Assembly: GCA_023630585.1 (NCBI GenBank)
Contig: CM042541.1
Location: 17,514,501-17,578,500 of the forward strand
Direction of reading: 5' to 3'
DNA: 64,000 bases
Source: Cranoglanis bouderius
Taxonomy: Eukaryota; Chordata; Actinopteri; Siluriformes; Cranoglanididae
In this document: piece by piece, positions 11,342 through 23,200 of the stretch
Layout of the letters: each line of letters begins with the position of its first letter
How positions within the stretch are numbered: the stretch's first letter is position 1
Notes under the pieces: generated by a model
What the model saw: only the letters and a program-made list of their open reading frames with translations
Databases searched by the model: none
Told to the model about the DNA's origin: nothing
Translations under genes and position numbers: made by a program

Positions 11342-11846
11342 GTGCGTTCAAGTCAGACAGATCGTATTTACGGGTTGAACACACATGAATGCCACCAAAA
11401 GTCATAATTACGAGTGGGAAACTCAGGATTTTCTTTTAGCTCAGAGTTTCCGAGTTGGGCACATGTCCTCATCTCAAAAGGTGATTTCTTAGGAACATGA
11501 CGGAGGAAGAGGGAGAGAGAAAGAGAGATAATAAAAGTAAAACCACATTACATATGGGTATTTAGCAGTGACATGTCTTTGTCAGGCTTTTTTATTTACA
11601 TTAAAGCAAGCTAATTGCCAGCACAAAATACGATTGTACAATTATGATATAATACGTAATTATAAAGTTTACAGTGGCTTCATAAATTGATTAAAAACAT
11701 AAAAAAATGCACCTGATGTGCATTCTTTGTTCTTCATTTTCTAGCAGTAGAGCAAAAAAAAAAAAAAAAACTTTCTGTATTTGTTTGTAGTTAATTAAGA
11801 GAAGGTTCACCGCCATCTTGCTCTGACCAAAGTGACTTGAACGCAC
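11342..11846. mobile_element. Inverted-repeat element with 14-bp perfect ends
   Basis: Starts gtgcgttcaagtca and ends with its exact reverse complement tgacttgaacgcac, giving a span of 505 bp. Inner sequence near both ends keeps partial similarity (tcataattacgag versus tcataattatgac). No transposase is present, so it is probably a non-autonomous DNA element. I do not see a clear target duplication. A second, imperfect end-like motif (acgtgaatgcac) lies near 11899. Confidence 0.7.
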
Positions 11847-12195
11847 CTGACATCATAATTATGACTTCGCAACTCATAAATATGAATTTCCCAGGAGGAC
11901 GTGAATGCACAGTATATATACTACCTACAAACAGCTTAACAAAGCTAGGGACAAACCAAAGCTGATTGATCATCCTGTGTTTGGCCACCTTAAATGAGGG
12001 TGTAGAGTGTGTTAAAGGCAGAAACACCTGAAGACTCTGAGGTACCCTACTGATGATGTGTTTTAGAATGTATTAGTCATTTTATAATTATGTTTTACAT
12101 GTATAAAATTATCTACTTGCAGGCGAATAAACTAACAAAAATACACAAAGAAGGAAAAAACTCTATTCAAACACAATCTACATGCTACTATATAC

Positions 12196-12398
<203 letters not shown>

Positions 12399-12482
12399 CA
12401 GTTTCGATGATCCTGTGCCCACTATAGCCTCAGACTCCTGTTCTTTGCTGACAAGAGTTATCATAACACAACATGGCTGACA

Positions 12483-12690
12483 GTTACCACTGTCAAGTCA
12501 GATGGGTTTTTATTGTCATTCCTCTATATAGCTTGTATACATTGGAACGAAATGTCGTTTCTTCACGACCATGGTGCAATACAGAACAGTACTCAAGACT
12601 ACATAAGGACAATAAATACACAGAGCATGGACTGTAAACTGTAAGCTATTGTGTAATGTAGCAGCACAAGTGTAGCAGCAATACTGGCAG
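12483..12690. repeat. Dispersed repeat fragment
   Basis: Contains tcaagtcagatgggttttta and ttgtcattcc, then aacgaaatgtcgtttcttca and gaccatggtgcaatacagaa. I recognise this as a phrase common in fish intergenic repeats, but I cannot assign the family or boundaries firmly. Confidence 0.4.
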
Positions 12691-12888
12691 CAAAAACGAG
12701 TTCCATAATATAAAGTGACTGATGCAGCTATATTTTATATTTTGAGATACTGGATTTTTGATTTCCATAAAACAAAAAAAGGCTTGCAATATTTCACTTT
12801 ATGTGTAATGAATCTAGAATATATGAAAGGTCCACTTTTTGAATTAAATTATGGTAAAAAATGAACTTTTCCACAGTATTCAAAATGT

Positions 12889-13022
12889 TTTAGATGCACC
12901 TGTACAGCGTACAAAGACATTCTATACAACTGAGTGCTTCCAGCTTTGTGGCAGCAGTTTGTGGAAGAACCACATAAGGGTGTGATGATTGGGTGTCCAC
13001 ATACTTTTGGCCATGTAGTGCG
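12889..13022. mobile_element. Tc1-like element tail (fragment)
   Basis: Ends gtgtccacatacttttggcc atgtagtg, the terminal sequence of the family whose deleted copy sits at 40191-40603. The preceding cttccagctttgtggcagca is also typical of that family's 3' region. Only the last 130 bases or so remain. Confidence 0.65.
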
Positions 13023-14091
13023 TATATATATTTCTCCTTACTTCAATAACCTCACCAGCATCCCCTCTTTGGAGGACCATGAAGTCTTTGTAGGGTAGCA
13101 TTTACACAATTATTCAATACTCAGCCCCTTCTGAGCAGGGGTATGCAAACAGAATAAAGAAACAAATGTGTGTTCAGAAGATGAAAGAAAAAAAAGAAAA
13201 AACTTTGTTAACCACAGTATTTTCTACAACGATCAGCACTGTATCAAAGAAGTAGTTTGTCATTTTTAGAGCCTGTTTTGTACATGGTTTGCAATGAAAT
13301 ATTGACAAGCCCTCCTTCTCTCCTGCCAACTGACACCACCCGTCATTCTAAACTATGTATTGTTTTTTTTTTCTAGGCCAGAAACATTAATATTAGCCTG
13401 AAATGACGTACCTAGCAAGATCTGGTGGATGTTTTATATGATTATTATAGGTCTAGAAATACCGTTCAAAATTACAAACCAAACAGTCTAAATATCCACC
13501 TTCTGTAAGGGAAAATGCCAGTGTACTCTGAGGTCATATGAATTAAAAACGGCATGCATTCTCTATCATGTTTTTTGCAGAACATCCGGAAATGAGGTCA
13601 ACACAAAGTTGGCGGTCTAGAATTAAGAGCTGATTAGCATATTACATGCATACAGAAATAAGACTTCAGTCCCGCTAACTGGAGTCTGCAAGCATTTAGC
13701 TACAAACGAGTGCATGTGCTTAAAATCCTACAACCTAAATACAAGATCTATAAACAACCAGTAAACTGTGTCTATAGTTAAAAAAAATTCTAACTGAACA
13801 AACAAGTAGTTTAAAACTGTTTAGTGTGCATGAGCTTTTTCTGTATGCCGTGACAGATTTTCACATGATTGCCTTTCAAAATAATTTCCCTCACTGTCAC
13901 ACGTCTTTAAGATATGAGAGGCCGTATTTACTTAATATCTCTGCACTGACAGAACATTATAAGCCGAGGCAGTCTCTATTATTACTGTTAATTAAAAACA
14001 GCAGAAGTCTGATTTCCCCCTCGGCTGGTGGCACAGTCGGTTCATTCAGGTGTCGAGTGAACAATGATGACTGTGTGTGTTGTGTTTGCAG

Positions 14092-14145
14092 ATTGTGAGC
14101 GTTGGCAAGCATGTCAAAGGGTACCATTACATCATGGCAAATTTG
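14092..14145 (+). CDS. gria4: gria4 exon 5, amino-terminal domain
   Basis: A 54-bp exon, 18 codons in phase 0, between tttgcag and TTG|gtgagt. The product is IVSVGKHVKGYHYIMANL. The short exon and the GKHVKGYHYI motif are conserved at this position across GRIA genes. Mammalian GluA4 differs essentially by Ile for Met in IIANL. It encodes part of the amino-terminal clamshell. An open frame runs on into the intron, but the donor is clear. Confidence 0.96.
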
Positions 14146-14432
14146 GTGAGTGAAATTGTTTTCCCTTTTCTCCTTCCTTCCTGTATATTTCCTCAACTCG
14201 CATCCTCCTACTCTTCCTTCCTCCCTCTGTGGCTCTCTTAATCTTCTTCCTTTTTGAAGATGTCGAGTCTAATTCATATTCCGGGCTGCAGCGCCGGTGA
14301 CAAAACAGAACAGGCTTGGGATTGGCTCACGAGGGCAAGCGGGGGGACGAGTGTTTACAGAATCAGTCTTATCACAGGCCAGCTTGAATATTTCTCGTCC
14401 TCTCTTCCTCTCTCTTTTGTCCACTGCAACAG
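14146..14432. other. gria4: gria4 intron 5
   Basis: 287 bp, the shortest intron in the window. It has strong pyrimidine tracts at both ends (ttttctccttccttcctgta and cctctcttcctctctctttt) and no repeats. Confidence 0.95.
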
Positions 14433-14591
14433 GGTTTTAAGGACATCAATCTGGAGCGTTTCATGCATGGCGGGGCAAACGTGACAGGCTTTCAGCTGGT
14501 GGACTTCAGCAATCCCATGGTGATTAAACTCCTGCAGCGCTGGAACAAGCTGGACCAGAGAGAGTACCCCGGCTCAGACATCCCTCCCAAG
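14433..14591 (+). CDS. gria4: gria4 exon 6, amino-terminal domain
   Basis: 159 bp, 53 codons in phase 0, between gcaacag and AAG|gtaaac. The product starts GFKDINLERFMHGGANVTGF, continues QLVDFSNPMVIKLLQRW and ends DQREYPGSDIPPK. The DQREYPGS motif marks GluA4. NVT is an N-glycosylation sequon conserved in AMPA receptors. It forms part of the extracellular amino-terminal domain. Confidence 0.97.
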
Positions 14592-15612
14592 GTAAACTCA
14601 CTCACACCATGATTCAAATGTACCAGTTCCTGCTAAAATATATTCCAACCACATTGTAAATTTCTCAGGTCTGAGCCTTAATCAGTTTAATGATTAATGA
14701 CAAACTAGAACTATCTGTCATGGATTTCCTCTTTGTGTAGTGGTTCCCATGGCGACAAGCATCATTTGATTAAATTTTGGTTTTAGACCTGCCCCTGCCC
14801 TGTCTTTTTTTTCTTTTCTTTTTTTTTTAACCAATTGTGTTCACCTGTTCTATGTTTTGTTTCTTCTTATGTCATCTGTGTGTCATTATTTGTTGCAGAG
14901 TATTTTTGATAATATTACACTTTTTTTTTGTCATGCCTTGTTGTCTAAATCAAAGTTTTCTAGTTCTGCGTTTCCATAGTTTTGACCCTAGTTCATGTTC
15001 CTCATTTCTGATTATGGATTGCCATAGCAACGGCACTGTGGTATAAATATACGAAGCACTTTATTTGTTTTTAAATAGAATAGTTTAATGGTTTAAAATA
15101 ACATATTCAGGTCTACCTTAATGCAGTACTGAAAACTGAAACGATTTCTCACCAGGATTTGAACAGCGCGTAACTCTCTAATAATAACGAACTATGCAGA
15201 ATACTTTTTTTTTTGCTAGTGTTCTGTACACGTCATCACCCAAAGTCCCATATGCAGTGTATTATTCTTTATATTATAGACCCGCTGTATATGCAATGAT
15301 TAAGCTTCTTTCAGCATCAGCAGTTTCCCATTAGCCATCGTGTGTGTAACATTGCCAGAGATGCTCAAGCCGTTGCTGCATTTCAGTCCTTTTCACTGTG
15401 ATTGTGTATCCCCTTGGGAGCTGATGAGGATGACAGTCTGTAGTGAATGCCATGAGATTGACGTGCTGAAGGAAATCCTCTTGCCATGGCCTTGAGGGAT
15501 GCTGCATTAGGATGGCTTTTCCTAAGCACACACCGCTGGCAAGGGTTGGCACCTGTGTCCTCGAGAGGTTGCAGGCTTTAATGGTTCACAGAGGGACACT
15601 TGGCCAGCAGTG

Positions 15613-15718
<106 letters not shown>

Positions 15719-17094
15719 ACCACATATGGACATAGAAATCTGTGATTCATACACATTGTAAATGACTGCAGGTCTAACAGCATGGATCTGGCATTGCCTC
15801 CGCTCTCTGTGTGTTTGTTCAATGCTGAGTTATTTGCATAGCCAAAGCCACACTCAATGCTCGCCTAGCACTTAATTGAAGCTCTTTTGGTGCCACGGCT
15901 ATTCTCGGAGTCCCTGAAGTCTGCGCTATTCTCTTCATCATCTGAATCCTCAGCAGCTGCATTCGGCTCAGTCCTCTTGTTTAAGGGCTTAGATAAATTT
16001 GCGCATTGCTCCTAACTACAGAGGTCCAGATGAAACGGAGGGCATTACTGCAGGATGAATGGGGCTGAACGCCTTCTCTTTAACCCCCCACCCTGGTGCT
16101 AACAGCAGGCTGCTTTTCTCCTCTGCATCACCCCCAAAACCTCTCTAATGAATCTAAGGGAATGATGTAACATCCTCCTCCTGGCCTGGACGACATAATG
16201 AACTCCCGTCATCTGTGATAATTAATACATGACTGCAGCGCTGTGCTCGTTTCTCTACGCATCTCCTGCTTTCTTCATCCCTGCCTTCTTCCTGTCTCAC
16301 ATGCCTGCCTATCTCTCTCAACTCCTCTGACAATCTGATGTTTTTTGACTTGAGGTCTCTCTATGGGTTTAGTGTTTTTGTTTGTAAAGGAAAAAATCTG
16401 TGCCAGCAATCCTTCACCTCTTACACCTTTTCCCAAAGCTTTGAACTGCCTTCAAACAGATCAACAGTGAGGCATGGAAAAGGAGGGGCAGAAAGAAAAG
16501 GTAGAAATGTTATTCACTCAAGAAGAGCAGATTAAAATGGAGTTTAGTAGCAGTAGCAGGGCAGAGTAGCTGGTTCACGGACCAGACACGCACACTAAAA
16601 GCAAATATTTTATTCCAAAATGCCCCATTGGTTTCAATTTTAGCAGGGAATTATAATGATACACTGATTACCTAATTTCAACATTATGCAAAAGCCCAGC
16701 CTTAGCTCTTAGCTCAGCATTCGAGGGGAAAGTTACAGTTCTCTAACATTGGTGTAAATAGTTTCATCCAGTTACAACAGTTGCTGGGTTCCCTGTACTG
16801 TATGACTCCAAATTGCATGATTCTAACAATAAATATAGCTACAAGTAGCGATCTGCGGGGTCCAAGCACCCTTGCATATAATGTCCAGATTGCCCACATT
16901 GGCCCTATGAATGACCATGACAACCTTTGCACACATTCTTGAACATGATTTTAAAGTTTCCAAACTGCAGGATTATTTTCTTTTAAAAAGGTAAAATGAC
17001 CAAGAAAAATGTCACCTAACAGAAGGTCATTGACCATCGTTTAAAGCAAGTTCCTTAAATTTGTTGTTTAGTGTCATTTAATTTTTAGTTCATT

Positions 17095-17260
17095 TTTAAT
17101 TCATTCATCTTCAGTAACTCCTTTATCCTGGTCAGGGTCAAACTGGATCCAGAGCCTATCCCAGGAACACTGGGTGTGAGGTGAGAACACTCCTGGATGG
17201 AAAGGGGGCACCATATTCTTACACATCCACACATTCATTCACACCTAGGGTCAGTTGACT
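17095..17260 (-). repeat. Dispersed repeat tail fragment
   Basis: Contains aactcctttatcctggtcag, ggatccagagcctatcccag and cattcattcacacctagggt. This arrangement is common at the ends of fish interspersed repeats. A short relative lies at about 39811-39870. Family not assigned. Confidence 0.5.
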
Positions 17261-17554
17261 ATTTTTTTTCTTGACACTGTATAAACACTAATAGATTATT
17301 ATGTGTGAGTTGTTTGGACTGCTTTTATATTTGTATTTTTTAAATTTGGTCTTTAAAAGGCTTAAACATGTTTAACTTGCAAACAGCCTGTAATAAAACA
17401 TATTTCTTTAAAATCCACTTTAAAGACTGACAGGTTCATCTAAATACCTCGTTATTAACATCCACGCCCTACGGGCTAGGGGCAGAAGAGCAGAGCTAAA
17501 ATATTGGCACCTCATGCAGTGTCCATGTTTTACATATAGCTGTATATATGAAAT

Positions 17555-17621
<67 letters not shown>

Positions 17622-17622
17622 C
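17555..17622. repeat. (GA)n microsatellite
   Basis: About 33 GA units with two GAAA interruptions, preceded by TATA-rich sequence. Confidence 0.97.
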
Positions 17623-18511
17623 AAAAAAAAAGCTTTGGGTGAGGTGAATCATATAGTCATCACACATATAGACACATACACACATTTCTTATCATTTGTC
17701 AACAGCAAAGACAGATGTGCGTGGTGTGTATGCACCATATCCATGGAATGCAGTGCCCTTTTCTCCCCAAGTCCCTTCCCCAGAAACCAAACTTGTCTGT
17801 AATTTAACATGCTCAAAAGAATGTCCAACGATGAGCTTGTATGAGTCTCACTCACTGTGCAACTGCTCTCTTCTCCCCTCTCTATTCCCCATTTGCTTGT
17901 TTTTTCTTGTTCATGCTGACATACTCGCTGAACCCTTTTTTGTGCTACAGAAGCATGACGTTATTTCTGTAATGCAGCTGTTCTTTATCTGAACCAGCAA
18001 ATGCAGTGAATTGTTCTGCTCAGTACTTTGTATTTTGAAGCATTTTGAGCAACCACATTTCACTCATTTGTCTCCTTATTTAAGATGTGTTGCTGTAGTT
18101 CAACGTTGTATCAATTCCTGATCATATGCTACAGCGCTTATCTTATTTAAATAGCTTTATATGTCTGAACATTGTTGCTACAATAATGCAAATTCCCCTA
18201 TAGTTTAATTTAATTTAAAATCCACCCTTGCTAGATTAGGGCTTCCTGAAATTCAACACAAATCAGGACAAGGCAAAACTATCATGTCCTATAGCCTGTA
18301 CAATACAATACTTACTGTGTTGATACATTCATATATTTAGTAATACAATATTTGTGTTTGTGCATGTTTTTCTTTTCTGTAACTCTATCAGAATTACACT
18401 ATCAGAGAATGAAGCACAAAGCCCAGAGGTGGAGGTGCTATGCAATTGAACAAGGGCTGTACAGGATGCTTGGTATTTAGGTGACCTTTACCTGACCTTC
18501 TCTCTATGCAG

Positions 18512-18679
18512 TACACCTCCGCTCTGACATACGACGGAGTGATGGTGATGGCAGAAGCCTTCAGGAACCTGCGCAGGCAGAAAGTGGACATCTCACGCAG
18601 GGGTAATGCAGGAGACTGCCTGGCAAACCCGGCAGCTCCTTGGAACCAAGGCATTGACATGGAGCGCACGCTAAAACAG
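18512..18679 (+). CDS. gria4: gria4 exon 7, amino-terminal domain
   Basis: 168 bp, 56 codons in phase 0, between ctatgcag and CAG|gtatgc. The product starts YTSALTYDGVMVMAEAFRNL and contains the highly conserved ISRRGNAGDCLANPAAPW block, ending GIDMERTLKQ. The block's Cys matches the conserved amino-terminal-domain cysteine that forms a disulfide in AMPA receptors. PAAPW and DMERTLKQ follow mammalian GluA4. The minus-strand open frame across this exon is a shadow. Confidence 0.97.
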
Positions 18680-18829
18680 GTATGCAGAGCCAGAAAGTGG
18701 AAGGAGTAGGAAAGAACGGATTACCTTATGGATACCCTGCTGTTACCCATCGTACATGATTGTGTACATCAGAAGCTTGTGTTAATTAAAAAAATATTTT
18801 GAGGAATTGCTAGTTGGCTTGTTGTGTTT

Positions 18830-19165
18830 GGGGGGCACAGTGGCTTAGCGGTTAGCATGTTTGCCACACACCTCCATGGTTGGGGGTTCGATTCCTGCCT
18901 CTACCCTGTGTGCGCAGAGCTTGCACGTTCTCTCTGTACCTTGGCGGTTTCCTCTGGGTAGTCTGGTTTCCTCCCCCAGTCCAAAGGCATTTGTTGGAGG
19001 ATGATTGGCATTTCCAAATTTTCTGTATTGTTTGTGAACGTGCCCTGCAATGGGTTGGCACCCCATCCAGGGTGTCCCCCACCCTGTGCCCCAAGTCCCC
19101 TAGGATAGGCTCAAGGCTCCCCATGGCCCAGCATAGGATAAGCGGTACAGAAAATGTATGGATGG
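18830..19165 (+). mobile_element. tRNA-derived SINE, family 1, full-length copy
   Basis: The head ggcacagtggcttagcggtt has tRNA A-box character and gggttcgattcctgcc matches the B-box. The body reads gtgcgcagagcttgcacgtt then ggtttcctcccccagtccaa. It ends at ggataagcggtacagaaaat and tgtatggatgg. Three more copies occur near 27.0 (minus), 41.3 and 47.3 kb. It resembles the mermaid-type SINEs of fish; the name is a guess. It encodes no protein. Confidence 0.85.
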
Positions 19166-19249
19166 AATTAATGTGTTCCTTTACAAGATATGTTTGGACC
19201 CAGATGGTAATAATATTTGGAATATTTGGAAAAACATCTTAGTCAGATG

Positions 19250-19560
19250 TTAGGCCACTGCGAGCCACCAGACCAGAGTCACTGCACCTTGACTACAAGA
19301 GCTATACTGGAGGGATGAACACCATTCTTCTAAAAGCCTAAAAACACCAACCCTTAGTTGGTGTTTTGATGATGGTGGTGGATAGAACTGTCTAACACTT
19401 AACTCCAAAATCTCCCAAAGGTGTTCAGTTGGGTTGAGAGCTGATGAGTGTGGAGGCCATAGCATATGACTTACATCAATGCCATCCTCATCAAACCATT
19501 CAGTGAGCCCTTGTGTTTTGTGGATGGGGCAGAAGAGACCACATTCATAAAGGATAGAAA
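19250..19560 (-). mobile_element. Degraded Tc1-like transposase remnant
   Basis: The minus strand encodes SALNPTEHLWEILELSVRQF, matching the catalytic-Glu region (DLNPIEHLW) of Tc1-like transposases, followed by a typical C-terminal helix. No intact ends or first half are visible. Confidence 0.6.
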
Positions 19561-20105
19561 TGTTTCATCACAGGATTAAAGGGGATCAGTCAGATGAACT
19601 TTCTATTGATTTGCAGTGAGGCTTCCCTCTGAGGGGGAAAGTAGGCACAGAGCATACCAGCAAAAATATCCCCCCCACACACCCCCCGATGACATAACAG
19701 AGCCAGTAGTTTTTCATTTAATTTGTCACCTATTACAGATCTATGTAGTCTATACATGGGGGACACTTCAGGGGAGTATGTACACTGGGATATGTTGGGC
19801 ACTAATATGTATTTATGGTTTTACCCCACTGGAACTGGTGTGAGCTCTAGAAGGGCTATATATTTAAGAAAAAAAAAGAGAGAGACACCTAAACCAGTTT
19901 GTAAAGGTGAAAATGGAAGGTGATGAGTAAAGTGAAATTGTGTTAGATAAAGAGTTGAGGTGAGAGTGATAATAAGAGTGCAATGCGAAGTATTAAGCTT
20001 AGAGAGGAGAATAATTGAAGAGCAAGCAGAAGCAGCAGAGTAATGGGAGTGTGAGAGGCAGCAGCTGGATAAGCAGTAATTACATTGTTTATCGCCACAA
20101 TCCAG

Positions 20106-20210
20106 GTCCGGCTCCAAGGATTAACAGGAAATGTCCAATTTGACCACTATGGGCGTCGAGTCAACTACACTATGGACGTGTTCGAGTTGAAAAGCAATGG
20201 CCCCAGAAGA
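20106..20210 (+). CDS. gria4: gria4 exon 8, end of amino-terminal domain
   Basis: 105 bp, 35 codons in phase 0, between aatccag and AGA|gtaaga. The product is VRLQGLTGNVQFDHYGRR followed by VNYTMDVFELKSNGPRR. TGNVQFDHYGRRVNYTM is shared with mammalian GluA4. NYT is a conserved glycosylation sequon. It joins the amino-terminal domain to the linker before the ligand-binding domain. Confidence 0.97.
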
Positions 20211-23200
20211 GTAAGATCTGCAGCATGTCTTTATGCCATCTGTATCATCACAGATTTGTCTTTCCATTTCCATTTTTAATCTATAACTTTTCATAGAAAC
20301 AGAAAGATTTATTTAGCTTTTACCACATTCAAGTAAATTACACTATACTATATAAAATACATTGTACATCTGGTGTGTTTACAGTTTGTCTTTGTAAGAA
20401 AGTGTTCTCATGATTTGTCTTCTTGTCTGTCTACTTACATCTGTTCAGTGCTGTTGCAGTCTTATTCACATTATTTTCTCTATCTTTAATTTACCATGAT
20501 TTGTTTGATGCAGTTGTCTTAGCAAGAATAGTACAAATTATTCGTTTTCATACAGATTGTCCCCATTGTATATCTCCAGCACTGCTTCAGGGTTTCCTAG
20601 CATACTTGAAGATATGGATCTCTTTACACAGCAAAGCATTTTATAGTCACTTTAGCATTTAAGTGACTCATTAAAATGCTTTAAATAATGTAACATATAA
20701 TTTATATAAATGAAATGCTTAACTTTCTAGTTTAAATGGTATGTGCTGCCCTCAATAAATCTGTCTTTGTGAAAAGCCAAGGCTGTAGAAGAAAAATTTG
20801 TAATAATTTGTAATCGCCTCAAGGATTACAAATTTACAGCTACAGTCTGTTATCATCATATTCATTTGGAGGATATTTTGTTAGAGTTAAGACATTTAAA
20901 ATCTCTAAAGCTGAATTATTATGCGGTTTCAAAGCAGGCCTCAGTAGGTACTGTTTCTGTCATCTCTAACATCATTCCAATCCAATCCCCATTTGCACCA
21001 GCCTTGCACCAACACCACCCTGTGCTCCATCTTTGTCACCATCTCATCCCCATATACCCCAACACATGACCATCCTATTCCCATATACCCCCACACATCA
21101 CCACTCCATTCCCCTATACCCAACTCATCACTACTCCATCCCCATATACCCCAACACTATTCCCACCCCATTCCCATGTGCCACAGCCACATCCCACCCT
21201 ATTCTTATGTGCCACAACCCCTTCCCAAACCATCACCCATGTGTACTAAAACCATTTCTAGCTCATCCCCTTGTGGCCCAATACTGTCCTAATCAAATCC
21301 CTATTTGCCCCAATCCCATTGCCATGTGCCCCACAATGTACCCATCCTATCCTTTGCCCCAACACCATCTCCTCTATATCCTATGTGTACCAACACCAAT
21401 CCAACATATTCCCATCTGGCCCAACACCCGTTTCACCTCACCTCCTATGTGTCTCAACACTTTCCTCATCCCATCCCTATGTGCATCAAACTCTTACCAA
21501 CACCATTCCTATATACCATAAACACATCCCCATCCCATCCCATGTTGCCCAATATCTTCCCATCTATCACCTAATCCGAATATCGCCCCCATTATATCCA
21601 CCCCCATATGCATGTGCATCACCCTATACACTTGTGCCGCAATATCATCCCCATGTGCCTCAAACCCTTACCCTCCCATCCACATTTGCCCCAATACCAT
21701 TCCACCCCTTCTACATATGTACCAAAACAATCTTCAGCCCATATCCATGTGTCCCAACAATGACTCATGGGTGTATATATGGGTGGATGTTGTAACAGGG
21801 GTGAAAAAAATGAAGCCAAAATGAGGCTCTCTAGTGGCTGGCTGCAGTACAATTTTAACCCCACCCATTCCCATGTAAGTGAATGGAACGTGAGCAGAAC
21901 TTACATTTTAGGTTACATCTCCACATTTTTAGGAATAGTGTTCTGTCAGTTCAGTGTAGTTGACCTTGACATCTCCCACAAAACTTGTCATTACGATAAA
22001 TGCCTTTTATATGAGTTATTTGATAATAATTGCAAGGGCATGGTTAATCAGTTGATTGCCATTTTTGGACATAACAGTCAAGCCTTATGAACATGCACGC
22101 ACTTTCAAATATGCACCTGAAGCTGTTGACTTGAAGCTTTTTCATTTGGTGGATGGTTCTGTAGCAAAGCCATGTCTTGTTCTGCTGTAAACTTTTCTCA
22201 CAGACCCTCAGCAGGGAGTTCTTTGCAGTTTTTCTGGTATGTTGGTGAGTTTGATATCTAAGCTAGCTCATTGTACTGATATTATATCTAGCAAACCAAC
22301 ATGAATGAATGAAGTGATGGCATACACCAAGGCAGTTAACACTAGCTAAATTTCATAACAAATTACTAATGACTGTATGACCTTAGGTAACACTCAAAGT
22401 AGCTTGGTAAAATTAGCCAGTCACTCCTTTTTATAAACATACAAGCAGAGCATAAAAGTGTGCATTCAGAAGGGTAACTTACTGCAGGTGTCAGAGCTAG
22501 ATAAAAAAATAATGGAGAGCAACAATTTTTGCCTCAAAAGTAGGTTGTATTGAGTGATGTTTACCAGCACATTTTCAGCTGATTATATTAGCTACTTATA
22601 TTTTAATTATTTTGATTACCATGATGGATTTGCCAATGTCAGCTAGCTAGCAAATGGTAGCTCAGTCAGTCATGATTCAAAGCTCATGACTCAAAAAATA
22701 ATTTCTGACATGGGTCAAATCAGTATATTTGCACAAATTATTAATTAAGGTAATATCCTTTGGTGTGCACGCTTCTGGTATGAAGAACGACCAGTATTGG
22801 TGTGTGAGAGGAGAACCCACTGTTATACTTGGCAGTGTCTATTACACATGCTTTGGCTCCAATTTTTACCTACTGTGTTCAGATAGCAACTTTCTATTAG
22901 ACCAAATTTTGGCTTCAAAACCACATAATGGGAGTCAATGATGCCATGATTTCCTCCCAAATATACAGTCATTTGTCCCAACCCCAAGCTACCATGTCCT
23001 CAGGTGTCCCAACATCATCTCCTTCCCATCCCCAGTGTAGATAAATTTTTCATTTAGGTATTACTGAATGAACTGTCTCCCTTGTTTGATCAGTCTGAAA
23101 TTTCTTTTAGGTTGGCCTCAATTGTTTTGGTCTTTACCCATTTATTATCCCATTTATTAATTTTTTTTTATTCCAGTTGAGCTGTCAGTCAGATTATTAG

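Larger units (their letters stand above)
18680..20105. other. gria4: gria4 intron 7
   Basis: 1.4 kb from gtatgc to aatccag. It contains a SINE on the + strand (18830-19165) and a Tc1-like remnant (about 19250-19560). The rest, 19.57-20.1 kb, is unassigned. Confidence 0.9.

Noticed and set aside
18830..18900. tRNA gene candidate from A-box and B-box-like sequence
   Set aside because: It is the head of a repeated SINE, also present at 47.3 kb, and has no complete cloverleaf.
21033..21795. Long plus-strand open frames rich in Pro, His and Thr
   Set aside because: They translate a C-rich minisatellite. Several frames are open over the same stretch, with no homology and no splice or start support.
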